A DNA stretch of 64,000 nucleotides from Erigeron canadensis (GCF_010389155.1 NC_057767.1:9159765-9223764); one strand, 5' to 3'; counted from the stretch's first letter, positions 44,443 through 56,845 are shown. The notes: generated by a model not told the origin, from the sequence alone. Translations and numbers: made by a program.

Positions 44443-44859
44443 TACGAAGAATGGGAAGAAATGGGAGGTCATCAACAACAAATTTTTGTTGAATGACACA
44501 ATTAATTAAGTATTGCAAGTAAATTAAACTATCTACAAATGAAATGGAAGTAAGTATCTTGATCAAAAGTAGCTATTACAAGGAGAAGTTCTGTATGCAT
44601 GTTTTATTTTATACAATATGGTCCCAATGTCCCATGAAAGTACATACACAAGTGCAAAGTAACAGAGAAACATGGAATCCAGATACCATACGTAGCCAAC
44701 CAAAGCTTACCAAGTTCAATATTGCATGACCAAGCAGTATGCAATCAAGTATTCCTAAATGAGTGCAATACAGATTGATCACATGGCCTTATTTTATATA
44801 ACCAATTATATTTATATCCAAAACATATTAAATATACATTCACTTATATATATATATAT

Positions 44860-45047
44860 GGGATGAAAATATAAGATTCTCAGGTATCTAATCTTAGGTG
44901 TAAAACACTCATATATTGTTTTTTTAATCCATAAAAATCATGGGGCCCTTGCATTTATTTATTAAACTAGGAAATAATAAAATATTAGTATGTGAGGGGT
45001 TCCACACCTAAGCTTAGATGTCGGACAACCTTATATTCCCTTTTCCC
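44860..45047. mobile_element. MITE of about 188 bp in (TA)n DNA
   Basis: Left GGGATGAAAATATAAGATTC and the complement of the right end (GGGAAAAGGGAATATAAGGT) pair, as do AATCTTAGGTGT/ACACCTAAGCTT. Both flanks are (TA)n, so the TSD is hidden. Confidence 0.75.
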
Positions 45048-45085
45048 ATATATATATATATATATATAGTATCGATATGGACAAG

Positions 45086-45320
45086 TAAATCCTTTTTTTT
45101 AACAACTAGTTACTAGTTAGCATTCGAGACACCATAGTGACATTCAATTAGGCAGTTTGCGGAACTCGAACCACGCATGTTTAAATGAACCTCAAGACTC
45201 TCGAACACCCCCCCCCCCTTTTCCCCTAATAATTTACTTCTACATATGTAGGAAGTGAGATTTGAATCATGGTAAATTTTTCCAAGGTTTAAGACTTAAC
45301 CAATGAGTCACCAACACATT
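45086..45320 (-). mobile_element. SINE, minus strand, probable 12-bp TSD
   Basis: On the minus strand an A-box-like GTGACTCATTGGTTAAGTC and a B-box-like ATGATTCAAATCTCAC lie at the 5' end. A-rich DNA (T-run 45093-45100) is at the 3' end. GATATGGACAAG and GACATGTACAAG flank it (10 of 12). It has an 11-C run at 45208-45218. Its 3' half matches 56702-56845. Confidence 0.65.
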
Positions 45321-45332
45321 GACATGTACAAG

Positions 45333-47457
45333 AAAAACTTATAATTTATGTATCTAAAAGGTTGAAATTTAAAAAGACTCCAATGATACATCATTAAATC
45401 AAATTTGTTACTATTTTTTTTCTTTTTAACAATTAGTGTTTTATGTTATTAGTCATGTTAGTAATTAAACATTGATGTAAATAATGATAATGGCGAGAAC
45501 TCTAACCTCAGTACCATAATTGTATACTAAATGACTAACCCGTATGAGTCATATGATGTTGGTACAATACCTCCATTCGTATCCTCACATGATCAGGGCA
45601 CCCTGAAATTAAAGATCGAATTACCATCTTTAAAGATCGAAGGAGAATGTTGCAAATTGCGATGTTAACCACTGCATAAAACATACCAAATGAGATTTTG
45701 TACGTATCATCTTTACAAGGACAATCATACTGTAGTGGCAAGGGATTTTCTCAAGTTGGCTCTGCCAAATCTTGACTCTTATCCAAGGTTCAAGATGTTT
45801 CAACTTGATCAATCAAGTTGTTGAGGGAATCCCTAGTGCAATATGAGTAAAGATGTAATGAAATGAAATTTCAAAGTTGTCACTTTCTTCTTATTAGGTT
45901 TACTGTCAATAATTTGGCAAATTGAATATGTCATCCTTCTGTACGTACCAAACGTCCAAACAATTGGCTTTTCGTTGATTTCCATCTGTTACCATGAACT
46001 AAAATGAGAAGACTTGTGTCAATCTGTGTAGAACTTAAACATCATGCTTACATGATCTTTTTTCTCTTCTTTAGAAGTAATTACATCATGAAGCTTAATT
46101 AATCGGACAATGTTTGGTTTGATATTAAGAGCATCAGTATGGTGCAACATATCAGCACCACATCAACATTACCCAACCATCAAATCCATAAAAATAATCA
46201 CGCCACACCATATTTTTATAGTAAGAATCATTATAGGTACGTGCTTCACATCATTAATATGAATGAAAATTCTCATTATCTAGAAGCAACCTCTGTGGCA
46301 AATATGAAGTTTCCTGATTTTGAGGGGTATTATGCTTTGTCCAAATTAAAACCATGCTCTTAAACCACATAACTTATTTTGTTTCTTTTCCTCATTTCTG
46401 AAACTCTCAATCAGAACAGCCCCCTTACATACTTCGTCAATTTGAAAGTAGGTCAAGCATTCGGTGATGACTCTTATAATGAAATGGATACAAATACGTA
46501 AAAGGTATGGGTCGCATGCTAAAGTCATTGAAGACATTAGACTGATATAAGACCCCCAACTTCCCAAGGTGTTGCTTAGATGATGAGGATCCTGCCCGAT
46601 TGACCCAATCCCTATTGTTTGGGTACATATTCTCTAACACGAAACTAGCGACGACAAAGTAAGTTATCAAGTCTAACTAGGATTAAGATCGAACACATAT
46701 ATTTACACAAATATACATTGATTCTGAGTCTTACTTAAACATAACCTCTCGTGTCGGCTTTTACCAATCCCTTCAACTATGGTCCCAAAGAAGTAAAAGC
46801 ACAGGTCCAAGTTCACTATAAACACAGTATCTGGATCACATTCATCGCAAACCAAGTCAGCCCCCAATCAATGTTACATGTGCAAGCAGTGGGCAACCAG
46901 ACTCTCAAATAATCTGTGCAAGACAGATTGACCACATGGGCTTTTTTTTTTAATCCTAAATCACAAAATCCAAAACGAATTATGTATCTAATCTTTAAAA
47001 TACTAGAATATTCACACACATGTATATTAGTATATTTTTGAAAAACAGTCGCTACCTAAAGAGGCAAAGATTCGTCCAAATCCAGATAATACTATTATTT
47101 CTACTTGCTTCTAGTGTAAGAGTTTATTTAGTAGAAAAGTATGCATTAATCTCTACATTTCCGAGCTTAAGACAACTCTATCCTTATGATCCAAACCAGC
47201 CACTATAAGCAAATAGTACAGGAAACGGAACACGACCGTAAACATCAAACTATACCCACAACCAGAGGTAGCAAAGTGGGCAGGTTAAGCGGGTTTCACG
47301 GGCCGGAACAGGTAAAGTTGACTTGCCCTGAAACTTTTCAGCCTAAACTTGAGTCAAATTTGACCCATTTAACTCGCTTTCTTTTATGTTTTTGACCCGT
47401 TCGAGATAAAACAGAACTATATTACACATTCTTATTAATGGCTAGATATGGTCATTT
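45333..47457. other. Intergenic, less AT-rich, no gene identified
   Basis: Short open frames on the minus strand (45535-45741, 46346-46670) do not show a recognisable domain, and no convincing exon set could be assembled. It could be old gene debris or an untranslated transcript region. The left half of a possible GAGCATCAGTATGG MITE lies at 46131. Confidence 0.4.
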
Positions 47458-47466
47458 TTTCCAAAA

Positions 47467-47646
47467 GGGAAATGATTAATCCTCCTAACAAAATAGCCTA
47501 AAGGTCCTCCTAACTATTGGATTATGACATGTGGAAAAATCATAGGGCAAAATTAAGAAAGAGAATTAGTGGATACCACCTGTCAACTTCTTTGAATGTT
47601 AGGAGGATTTTTAGGCTATTTTGTTTAAGAGAATTAGTCATTTTCC
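47467..47646. mobile_element. Mutator-type MITE, 180 bp, 9-bp TSD TTTCCAAAA
   Basis: Left GGGAAATGATTAATCC and the complement of the right end (GGAAAATGACTAATTC) are inverted. AACAAAATAGCCTAAA pairs inside. TTTCCAAAA lies on both sides (47458-47466 and 47647-47655). A relative lies inside the Helitron at 59325. Confidence 0.9.
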
Positions 47647-47655
47647 TTTCCAAAA

Positions 47656-49437
47656 TACTGCTAACAGATGCCACTAAACTTTGTAATGTCAGTGTGAAAT
47701 TTGATATATTCCATTACATACAAGCATTATCCATCTGCCAAGCATTGACTAGTTGAGAGTTGATATAGGAGTATGGTCCCTGTAAGGAAACAAATAATGG
47801 TACAAAAGAGGGCCTACACTTTCTAAGACAACTTGTATATCAGTGTAAAAAAGGTGGAAGATGACAACAATTTACACATATTATGTAATCATGATTAATT
47901 CAAATAGGCAGTTTCACCTTTAGATTTACAAAGAGACAGGAACCAGCAGAAAAGAGAAGGCCACTAAGATAAAGGACAAGAAAGGCACATACCCTATCAA
48001 CACTTGTTTCACACTAGATCATAACAGAGGTAAAATCTTTTACCATATGATTGTGTGTAATTTCAAAGTTGTCAGATTTCCCATGATTTGGCACATTCAT
48101 GGTGCTTTTTTATTTATTTTTATTGGTTTCTTTTGTATAAAAACAATCTTTCCTAACTCGGCGGTAGATAGTCGGTTGTTTAAACCAAATCTCACTATCA
48201 TGAGCTGTGCAACAATGCCAAAGAAGACATCCGACCAGGTTCCCTTAACAATTGAGGATTAATAGAGTATAAATTTACGCTTGACAAATTGAATCTCAGA
48301 CTCTTGGATAAAGCAAGTGTTTCACTACTTGAATCTGGATCATTGACTGTGTTATGGTTCTACATCAAAGTAATAATCTTTCTCCCTTCAAAATAAGATT
48401 CAACAAAACTCCAACAAGAAACCACGTGCCATAATTCAGTTAGACTGGAGCTATTTGAAATGACGAATCAACCAAAAATCGTGGCTTTTACTTTCATGGT
48501 GGGAAAAAAAAATGTAAATATGTGCGGATACTTTCACATAAGATGAACCTCATGCATAGTCAGATTTTTTCACATAGATAGTCTTTACGTCGATATTAAG
48601 CTAATAACTCTAAACCACTAAAGCAATCGGTTCTTAAAGCTGTCATACTGATATCACAAAGGGAACAAAGCACATTGGAAAAGCCTTTTTGGCTCCACCA
48701 CCTTTAACTTCCAAAGCATTATGCATAATAATCTTATATATAATAATCTTATATATAATGTAGAGACCACATAAAGTAAATGGACAACAACGGTTTCCTA
48801 GTGAAGGTTAGATCTTCCACTTAAAGAAAATCATTTATAAAGAGCAATACAAATTTTATGTCGACAAACCAACAATATCTAAAACATTGTAAAGCATATA
48901 CTATATGGTATCCCCTATATACACAGACTAATGTAAGAAAAAAGCCACGGGGCTGCAAATGGGGACAGTTGTAGAACACACAAATGAAAATAATGACAAA
49001 ACCAATATAAAAAAAAAAAAGTGATACAAGTACGGCAGTTCTATATTTGGGTTGAAGGCTGCGAAGATATGTATCTACTACTAATATAGAGTATCAACAA
49101 GCTCAAGATATCCTCATAAACATAAATCATGATCCAACAACCAGTTTCCTTTACAGAGATACGAAAACCTAGCAATCAGTAATTACCCAATATTTTGAGA
49201 TTGTGTTGCACTACGACCGGGCTAGAGTCCTCCAATTACCTGATTTACGATCAGAACTGAAAACGAAAAGAAGTAAATAAAGCAACACACCATTAGACTT
49301 GCACTTTTTATACTTAAGTAGGACAGTAGTCAGGGATGGTACTTAAATAATCAACATAAGAATGATATACCACTACCATTATTAGAATAAGTAATTATAT
49401 ATGTATCCATCAAATAAGTATGCTTAATATGATTGTT
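47656..49437. other. Intergenic, no gene identified
   Basis: Mostly unique-looking AT-rich DNA. A small ATAATCTTATATATA duplication lies at 48727-48760. No coding or RNA gene is supported. Confidence 0.4.
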
Positions 49438-50611
49438 GACCGTGTTTTGAAAAAGCTTGCCTGTGGCACCCTAGGTGATGCTGGGATCAGGCCGGCTTAC
49501 AAGAATGGCATAAAGCACACGGCACAGTGGCACTTTTTTGTAAGGCACGCATAAGGGTTTTCTACCATGCCTTTTGTAAAATTGTCGATCTGTGGTATTT
49601 TATAGGGCTCCTGTTAGCAGGTCTTGATAGACTTCTTTTTGAGCCCATTTTGTAAATCCTAACCGTGGTAAACCTAACGTAAAATAACTACTTTAAGTAT
49701 GACCTCACGTAGAATTAATTTAGTAAGTATAGCATTTGATTGTAAAAAAATGTAATGGAGAAGTGATTAACTTTAAACGTAAATTTATCAGAAACAGGGG
49801 TCCCTTATACGTTGGGGCTCGCCTGCTGTCTCAGGTTTTAGAACCTTAACACCAAGAAGTGCCTATCAACTTATAACACTAATAAGTTGTTAACTAAGGG
49901 TTAGGTTAAGCATCACTTAAAATAGCCTACCTCTTAAAATAGGTCAATTCAAAGAGACGACTCCCTCTGGAAGCCAAATATCAATTTTGAATATCTTCGT
50001 ATTTCCAAAGTTTTATTTGTGGACCGTGTTTTGAAAAAGCTTGCCTAAGGCGCACCCTAGGCGATGCTGGGATCAGGCCGGCTTACACGTATGGCATAAA
50101 GCACAAGCCACAATGGCCCTTTTTGTAAGGCACGCATCAAGGGTTTTCTTCCAATCTTCCATACCTTTTGATTAATTGTCGATCTAAAGTATTTATAGCC
50201 TCCTGTTTGCAGGTCTTAATAAACTTCTTTTTTAGGTCATTATATAAATCCTAACCGTTCTTCTCACAAATTGGTAAGGTAAACCTAACCTAAGATAACT
50301 AATTTAAGTATGACTGTCACGTAGAAGTAATTAGAAATTATAGGGTTTGATTGGAAGAACTTGTAATGGAGAACTGACTAAATTTAAAAGTAAATTTATC
50401 AGAAACAGGGGTCCCTTATACGTTGGGGCTAGCCTGCTGTCTCAGGCTATGTAATCAATTTCGGTGAAATTTCGGTTTTCGGTGGTGGGACATAATTTCG
50501 GGATTGAATTTCGGTTTAGATATCGTTTCCGAAATTTTCGGTGGTTTTGACTGAAATTTCGGTGAATTCTGTTTCAGCACTTCCAGGTTTTATCTTTTAC
50601 TCTTATTTATG

Positions 50612-50643
<32 letters not shown>

Positions 50644-50929
50644 ATATTAGAATTACCGAAATACCACCGAAAAAAACGATATTTCGTATACCAGTCTGTG
50701 ACCGAAACACCGAAATTTATGTCCTTGACTACTTAGGTCTCAGGTTCAAGTCCCTTAATGCCAAGAGGTGCCTATAAGTACCTTTTCAGTTTTCACACCA
50801 AGTTGTTGAGAAGGGTTTGGTTCAGCATCACTTGAAACAGCCTACCTCTTAAAATAGGTCGATTCAGAGAGACGACTCCCTCTGAAAGCCATATATCGAT
50901 TTTGAATTTAATCTTATTTCCATAGTTTT
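49438..50929. repeat. Tandem duplication, unit about 584 bp, second unit split by a hAT element
   Basis: Unit 1 is 49438-50021 and unit 2 runs from 50022 to about 50929. Both start GACCGTGTTTTGAAAAAGC and share GATGCTGGGATCAGGCCGGC, GGGGTCCCTTATACGTTGGG and GAGACGACTCCCTCTG. Unit 2 is longer because it holds the 290-bp hAT insertion at 50447-50736. Function unknown; no ORF is conserved between units. Confidence 0.92.
50447..50736. mobile_element. hAT element, 290 bp, 8-bp TSD GTCTCAGG
   Basis: Left CTATGTAATCAA and the complement of the right end (CTAAGTAGTCAA) are inverted ends. TTTCGGTG/CACCGAAA motifs fill the interior, with a (TA)n core. GTCTCAGG lies on both sides (50439-50446 and 50737-50744). 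Unit 1 of the host duplication shows the single, uninterrupted site, which proves the insertion. Confidence 0.95.
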
Positions 50930-51025
50930 CGATATATAGAGTGATATCATTCAGGTCATATCATATACTTCTAAATAAGAATGACAAACATCATAGACAA
51001 GCTTACAATTAACAGCCAAATTACC

Positions 51026-51736
51026 TCAGTTCCAAAGCAAGAGCAAGAGAAAAAGGAGACCAATTATTAAAAGTGTTGAAGCTGTAGTTGACCCAATTTC
51101 CTGATGGTGAGTTCTTTGTTGAGGGACTCGATAGTGATGATGATGGCCGCCAAAGTTAAAACCATGTGTTGGCGTTGTAGGAGGAGGAGCCTGCATTGGA
51201 GGAGGAGCCCCATTTCCATACAACGGATGACCAGAAAATGCATGCATTTGAAGATTGAAAAACGATGGAAACAGCCCACCAAACGAAAAAGTAAAGTTCC
51301 CAAAACTTGCAGTCATTGCAGGGCCAAAACCACCCATCAATCCAAACCCAGGTTGACCAAATGCATTTCTATCTGGTGGAGGGGCGGTTTCCGGTCTCTG
51401 GCCAGCAGGTCTATGAGGAATCTCGACATCAGGAACGGATTTCGATCTTGGATCTGTTGAATTCTTCCCTCTTCCATATAACGGTACCAATTTTTCTTCT
51501 TCAATTAAGGCTTTACAAACCGGGCATTCTTGGGAATGTGAATGAATGTGAAGCCATTTGTAAAGGCATGGCCAGCAAAATAGATGACCACACAAAGTAA
51601 CAATCGGGTCTTGGGCTAAATCAAAACATATGTTGCATTCAAAATTTCCAGCATCACCATTGTTGGCACTGTTATCATCTGAAGTAGATGGGCGTTGGGG
51701 TGTCCAACTCGGCACTTCCCCAAACCCAGCCGACAT
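51026..51736 (-). CDS. RING-type E3 ubiquitin ligase, RNF5/RNF185/RMA-like, tail-anchored
   Basis: In the 236-residue protein the C3HC4 RING is complete: C34, C37, C49, H51, C54, C57, C71, C74, with the CGHLFCWPCLYKW core typical of RNF5/RNF185 and plant RMA proteins. A Gly/Phe/Pro-rich linker with a His-rich patch follows. The C-terminus is a hydrophobic segment (about 217-235, STLLIIGLLFLLLLL), a tail anchor that fits the ER membrane. Such ligases ubiquitinate membrane or misfolded proteins with an E2; substrates are not predictable. The coding region has no intron. The ATG is the only in-frame start, and a splice acceptor lies 27 bp upstream, so a 5' UTR intron is predicted. No lesions. 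Confidence 0.95.
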   Translation of the reverse strand: MSAGFGEVPSWTPQRPSTSDDNSANNGDAGNFECNICFDLAQDPIVTLCGHLFCWPCLYKWLHIHSHSQECPVCKALIEEEKLVPLYGRGKNSTDPRSKSVPDVEIPHRPAGQRPETAPPPDRNAFGQPGFGLMGGFGPAMTASFGNFTFSFGGLFPSFFNLQMHAFSGHPLYGNGAPPPMQAPPPTTPTHGFNFGGHHHHYRVPQQRTHHQEIGSTTASTLLIIGLLFLLLLLWN

Positions 51737-51763
51737 CTCTTTCAGAACAGATACACAAATTCC

Positions 51764-52966
51764 CTATAAAATCAACAATATGAAAAACCACAGATTAAAC
51801 ACACCAAAAAAACAGTTTCAATCATTGATTGCATAACTATAACAAACAGTTCATAAACGATGCACTTAATTTCATTGTAAAACCAAATAACTCAGCCCTA
51901 AATCACTACTATAACACGAAAGCTAAAACATGATAAGCATCAAATCACCTAAATAAATAAACCCCTAAACCTAAACTCATTCTTTTTGTAGCGTCATACT
52001 CTTAAGGCCAGTCTGTTTCTTTAACCACTATGTGACTGGACGGATTTAGTGACTGACTGACTAAATAATGTATGTACGTATTAAGTCAATATTGTTTTTT
52101 ATTTATTAAGTAAGAAACAAATAATTTTGATCTTTATGGGTTGAGTACATTTTTCTTAAGTTCATAAAATCCTAAATAACGGGACCTTATACTTATAGCT
52201 ACAAATCAATTTCTAGACCGAATTACACCATTTAAATCACTGCTATAACACGAAAGCTAAAACATGATAAGCATCAAATCACCTAAATAAATAAACCACT
52301 AAACCTAAACTCATTCTTTTCGTAGCGTCATACTTTTAAGGCCTGTCTGTTTCTTTAACAACTAAGTGACTGGATGGATTTAGTAACTGACTAATTAAAT
52401 AATGTATGTACGTATTAAGTCAATACAGTTGTTTTTTATTTATTAAGTCGGAAACAAACAATTTTGATCTTAATGGGTTGAGTACTTTTTTCTTAAGTTC
52501 ATAAAATCCTAAAATAACGGGACCTTATAATTATAGCTACAAATCAATTTCTAGACCGAATTACATCATTTAAATCAGTACTTCTCCACTAATTAACCAA
52601 CAAATCACCTAAAAAAACACAAAACATCTCCAAATTCAACGACTTTTTTAGAACTTTCACATCTTATATTTGGCTATCACTAATCTTACATAATTCAAAG
52701 TATTAAATGTATGAACTACAAGTTAAAATTGCTATTTCTACACCACTAGACTTAGGTTAAAACTTTAAAATTTACAAAACATGATCAAACAAACATTATT
52801 AATCAAATGTCAATATTTTTTTTATTTAAAAAAATCAATACCAAATACATAATTACATTAAAATAAAAACAAACTAATATCAACCTTTGGATGAATACAT
52901 TAATAAAACACACACATACATACATATATATATACACATATATATAGATAGATTTATTATACTTAC
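51764..52966 (-). other. Predicted 5' UTR intron of the RING gene (1,203 nt)
   Basis: On the minus strand CTATACA|GTAAGTATAA is a strong donor at 52966, and TTGATTTTATAG|GGAATTTG is an acceptor ending at 51764, 27 nt before the ATG. The upstream exon (52967 to about 53060) is relatively GC-rich and has no ATG. Predicted from splice consensus only; cDNA would confirm it. The intron contains a 334-bp tandem duplication. Confidence 0.6.
51900..52573. repeat. Tandem duplication of 334-340 bp
   Basis: AAATCACT(A/G)CTATAACACG starts unit 1 at 51900 and unit 2 at 52234, and AAATCAGTAC at 52574 opens an abortive third. The units share AAAACATGATAAGCATCAAA and TAGCGTCATACT and are about 93-95% alike. 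It lies inside the predicted intron of the RING gene. Confidence 0.93.
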
Positions 52967-53060
52967 TGTATAGATCTTTGGATGAATAAAGTTACCGGCG
53001 ACTGGTGATTTTCCTATGGATCGGAATTCCTCGCTTGACGCGTTGAAACGGAGAAAGATT

Positions 53061-53404
53061 CTAAGCGATGACTTTTGTTAAAGATTTTTAATTAATATGA
53101 AAATAATATATAAATATTTATATTTTGGCATATATTTTTTTTTTAAGTCGTTGATTTTAATGTGGACTTTTGCTTTACGGAAATGTCTGGAAGATTCTCA
53201 AGGGTTTTGTTTGTAGGTTGGTTTTAGATTTGGCCCAGTTAGTTTCTTTATTTGGGCTTAGTCGATTTGGAAGATCTTCTATGGGCCTCCCGTTTTCAGT
53301 TTTTTAAATAACTTCAAACTCTAAATAATTGAATACATTAAACAAAATTATGCTTGGAATAAATTTATTTAATTTCATAATTGGGAAAATTTAGTTTATT
53401 ATAA
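53061..53404. other. Promoter-side flank of the RING gene
   Basis: AT-rich with no clear TATA assignment. No other gene. Confidence 0.4.
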
Positions 53405-54015
53405 ATATTGTTCAGGCCCGTCCATTGGACAACCCGTCTTAAGATATATAAATCTTATAATAATTGTGAAACAAAAAATGTATCACCAATATCACAATGA
53501 ATTACGAAAGCTAAAAAAAGAAATATATGAAAATTAACTCCATATAAATGTTGATTCCAGTTTACCTTTTTTTTCAACTTTAGTTAAATAAGAAAAGAAA
53601 CAAAAAGTGTATGACCGGTATTACAACTTAATCAATATGAAAGCTAAAGAAGAAACATATGAAAAATAACTCCATATAAATATTAATTTCAGTTTACCTT
53701 TTTTTTTCAACTTTAGTTAAATAAAAATATAAATAAAAAGTGTAGAGTATATAATTTGAAAATTACATACCAGTTAATCAACAAAGACCATCTCAAACGT
53801 TTTTGATTTTTTTTCGGGATGTACCACTCTGAAACAGTTCGTACATTCACAACACAGAGTCGTAAATCATGTTTAGCATGTATTGGCTTAAGATTTTTAA
53901 GATGAACTAATGTGATTTTATTTTTGTCGTTGAAGAATAAGTCATAATGAACCTATAATGGACAATAAATTAAATTAAAAGAGATAATAATAACAATAAC
54001 ATAAGAATTTAATAT

Positions 54016-54083
<68 letters not shown>

Positions 54084-54383
54084 TAAATATGAACAAAGTA
54101 TATAAATTACAAAACCTTTTTGGTAGTCGATCGTAGCTTTTTTTTTTTTACCGTAACGTTTTTCTTAGGGTAGAGAATATGTGAGAGTTTTTTCTAGGTG
54201 GTATATATATATGTAAATAATAATAATAAAGTATTTTTTTATAAGATTTTTTTATTAAAGTTCGGTCATTTTTTATTAAATAAATATTAAAAAAATAGAG
54301 GATTAATATGGAAGGAGTATTAGGGGGATTAGGGGTGCCAAGTGTACCTCAACTCTTTCTTTTAGTTACTCGTATATTATAGA
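53405..54383 (-). mobile_element. Helitron family H1, copy 2, expanded
   Basis: It matches 41887-42531 at both ends (GGCCCGTCCATTGGAC; GGGGTGCCAAGTGTACCTCA) and in the repeated GAAACAAAAAGTGTATGACC units (about 53467, 53596, 53731). It is longer because of an (AAT)n tract and adjoining DNA near 53900-54240. Both terminal motifs are eroded. Confidence 0.65.
54019..54083. repeat. (AAT)n microsatellite, about 21 units
   Basis: Pure AAT repeat inside Helitron H1 copy 2. Confidence 0.95.
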
Positions 54384-54741
54384 AGATTATAGATAGATTA
54401 TATTATAAATTAAAATAAAATGAAAAAATGACGTGGAGAATGCATATACTATGATCCTTTCAAAAAAAAAAATGTACTCAACTACTCATGTATTTATGCA
54501 CCTGTTAATAGAAGAAAAAAAAAACCTAATTATAACTTGAATTAGACTATTAGAGAGGTTAAAACAGAACTAATAAACAATGGGCCTTTTTAACACAATT
54601 GTTTTATACTTCAATTAATAGATACAAATTTGGGCCAAAGTCCAAAGTCTCAATGCCCACCATTAAATTTCCAAATAACTACTCGTATTTAAGAAAAAGT
54701 ATAAGAAAATGAAAATGTATTATTTATTTGATTTTTATTAT

Positions 54742-54922
54742 GAGCAATGCTACATCCACAAACAAAATTTTACAAATAAAAACTACAATCACATGTGGCA
54801 TCAATAACCACCAATGAAACTATATTTATTTTCTCTTTCTTAAATCGTTTTTTTTTTCTATTGGTCCACATGTGTTTGTAAATATGGTTAGTAAACTTTT
54901 GTTTGTAACTATATCATTTCTC
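54742..54922. mobile_element. Mutator-type MITE, 181 bp, 9-bp TSD TTTTATTAT
   Basis: Left GAGCAATGCTACATCCACAA and the complement of the right end (GAGAAATGATATAGTTACAA) are inverted, continuing through ACAAACAAAA. TTTTATTAT lies on both sides (54733-54741 and 54923-54931). Confidence 0.85.
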
Positions 54923-54931
54923 TTTTATTAT

Positions 54932-55561
54932 AAGATAACCTGTGTAACCCAAATTCATTTTAAGTCAATCACATTATACTTGGATCAAATGGTCGGAACT
55001 TTGTTTTTGGTGAGACTGGTCAAAAGTTCGCTCATTATGCCCGGCATATTAGAAATTGTTCTTCACATTTAGTAGAGTATGGAATCAACATTTTTACTTT
55101 AGATGCTGGTAATATTGTTTACATCTTAACATCTTATATACATCGTTAAAGGGGTATTTATGACCCATAATTTGTGTAAAACGACATTGGATGTTACTTA
55201 ATTACATTATTTTGTTATGGTTAATTATTTACCTCTCTAGTTTCAAGGAACAATGGAAATTTTAGGTTTGATTTCTGGTATTGAGCCAAAACGACCCATA
55301 TTTACCCTTATATAATATCACCAAAATATAATATACGCGGCTAGTTAACGTTTTTTTAATTTTCTAACCCTATCCTTAACAATCGCGAATGAAAAATCGA
55401 TAATAATAATAATAGTGCTACATATAATTATGTTCTATGTGCAATGCTTAATTACTTTTCCACATACGAATTTGAGGCTACACACTTGTCTCTTGAATTA
55501 ATTCTTCAAGATAATACAATAATAATAAATATACAGTAAAACAGATATACGGTTCATTACT
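54932..55561. other. Intergenic, nothing recognised
   Basis: AT-rich with no paired repeat ends and no supported gene. Confidence 0.45.
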
Positions 55562-55890
55562 TAAATACTACTTTATAAAACAAACTTTCCCTCCCCCTCC
55601 TTAATTTTAAAAACCTGAAATGACACATTTACCCTCCATTTTAATACATCCTTATCTTTATTTTATAAACTATGACTAAAATGCCCTTAAATAAATTCAA
55701 CATCTATCTCTCTCTCACACAGAAACACATAACAAAAATTCTAATTCAAAATTCGTCCCCCTCATCCCCCCTTTTATATCTCATGCAACAATTCATCACA
55801 TCTCCGACCACAATGAAATTATTTTTACGTTAATAACTACACCATCACCGTCTCTGTTATCACCGTTGCATTGCGCAGACATCAATCTAA
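55562..55890 (+). mobile_element. Helitron-derived element, plus strand, CTAA end
   Basis: It starts near TACTACTTTATAAAAC and ends TCACCGTTGCATTGCGCAGA, CATCAAT, CTAA|T (CTAA 55887-55890). The hairpin is degenerate. The interior resembles the 26131 and 61247 elements. Confidence 0.5.
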
Positions 55891-56177
55891 TGTACATCGA
55901 TACATAAACAGATGTACGTCATTTTCATACTTAAATTATACTCGTATATCTTAAAACCACAACGACGCTTGCATGGATTAAACCCTTACACGTGCTAAAA
56001 GGGCAGATTATTGAAACTTTCCAAATTTGTTTTTGATCAACAACTTACAAAACACAACAAATATCCATGTTCATGAAAAGGAAATCCAACCAATTAAAAC
56101 AGCATTATGAAACGTAAGATATATACATTATTTGAGTTTTCACAACACACCCTTGTATATATAGAAGTTTATTTATT

Positions 56178-56345
56178 TATTTTTTTTAAGTGAGTTTCGA
56201 TTCAGACGTGTTGGAAACAATATTAACCAGAGATTTTTTGGACCTCCAACCCCATCCTCATGGAAAATTCCTTTGAGATGAGAACCCCAAAACTCGAACT
56301 TGAGACCTTACGTAAACTCACCCCCGAGCCCACATAGTAGATTTA
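56178..56345 (-). mobile_element. SINE-like, 5'-truncated, with A-rich tail
   Basis: On the minus strand a B-box-like AAGTTCGAGTTTT, then unique body, then AAACTCACTTAAAAAAAAT. The A box is not seen. No TSD found. Confidence 0.4.
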
Positions 56346-56576
56346 AAAGATACTCTGGGCAAGATTTGATATGCAATTATCTAGCTAGAAAGAATTTGTT
56401 ACTTTTGATTATCATAATAGCTTATTAATTATAGTTGGGGACTTGGGGGCATATTTAATTTATAAGGAAAAACCATTGATATATAATAAGTCTGATCCCC
56501 ATTCCGCTCAGGCCCTCTTCACAAACTTGTACGATCGATGTGATGTCATATAGATACCCAACTTTATTATCAAAAA

Positions 56577-56690
56577 CTAGTCACATATTCATACGATGCG
56601 GTGACATGGTGGTAGCACCGGCAGCGTTGGGTGGTGACGGCGTTGGCTGGCGGTAACAGTGGTTACTAATTCTATCGTTTATTTATTATT
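56577..56690 (-). mobile_element. Truncated Helitron 3' end (CTAG)
   Basis: On the minus strand CACCGCATCGTATGAATATG then TGACTAG|T. The GGTGG-rich interior stops near 56690, where SINE-like DNA begins. Confidence 0.5.
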
Positions 56691-56701
56691 TTTTATATTA
56701 A

Positions 56702-56845
56702 TTTTTTTTGTTAATATCGAGTTAGTAGTTAATAGTTAGCAGTTAGCATTCGAAACACTACAATGATATCTAATTAAATAGTATGCGGAGTTCGAACCAC
56801 GCATGTTTGAGATTAAACGCAGGACTCTTGAACCCTCCCCCTAAT
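56702..56845 (-). mobile_element. 5'-truncated SINE, same family as 45086-45320
   Basis: AGTTAGCATTCGAAACACTA and GAGTTCGAACCACGCATGTT match the 3' half of the 45-kb SINE. A T-run (56702-56709) marks the poly(A) end. Confidence 0.6.

Noticed and set aside
46139..48262. Several 60-80 codon ORFs
   Set aside because: They overlap in opposite strands and frames, have no recognisable domains, and are at the length expected by chance.
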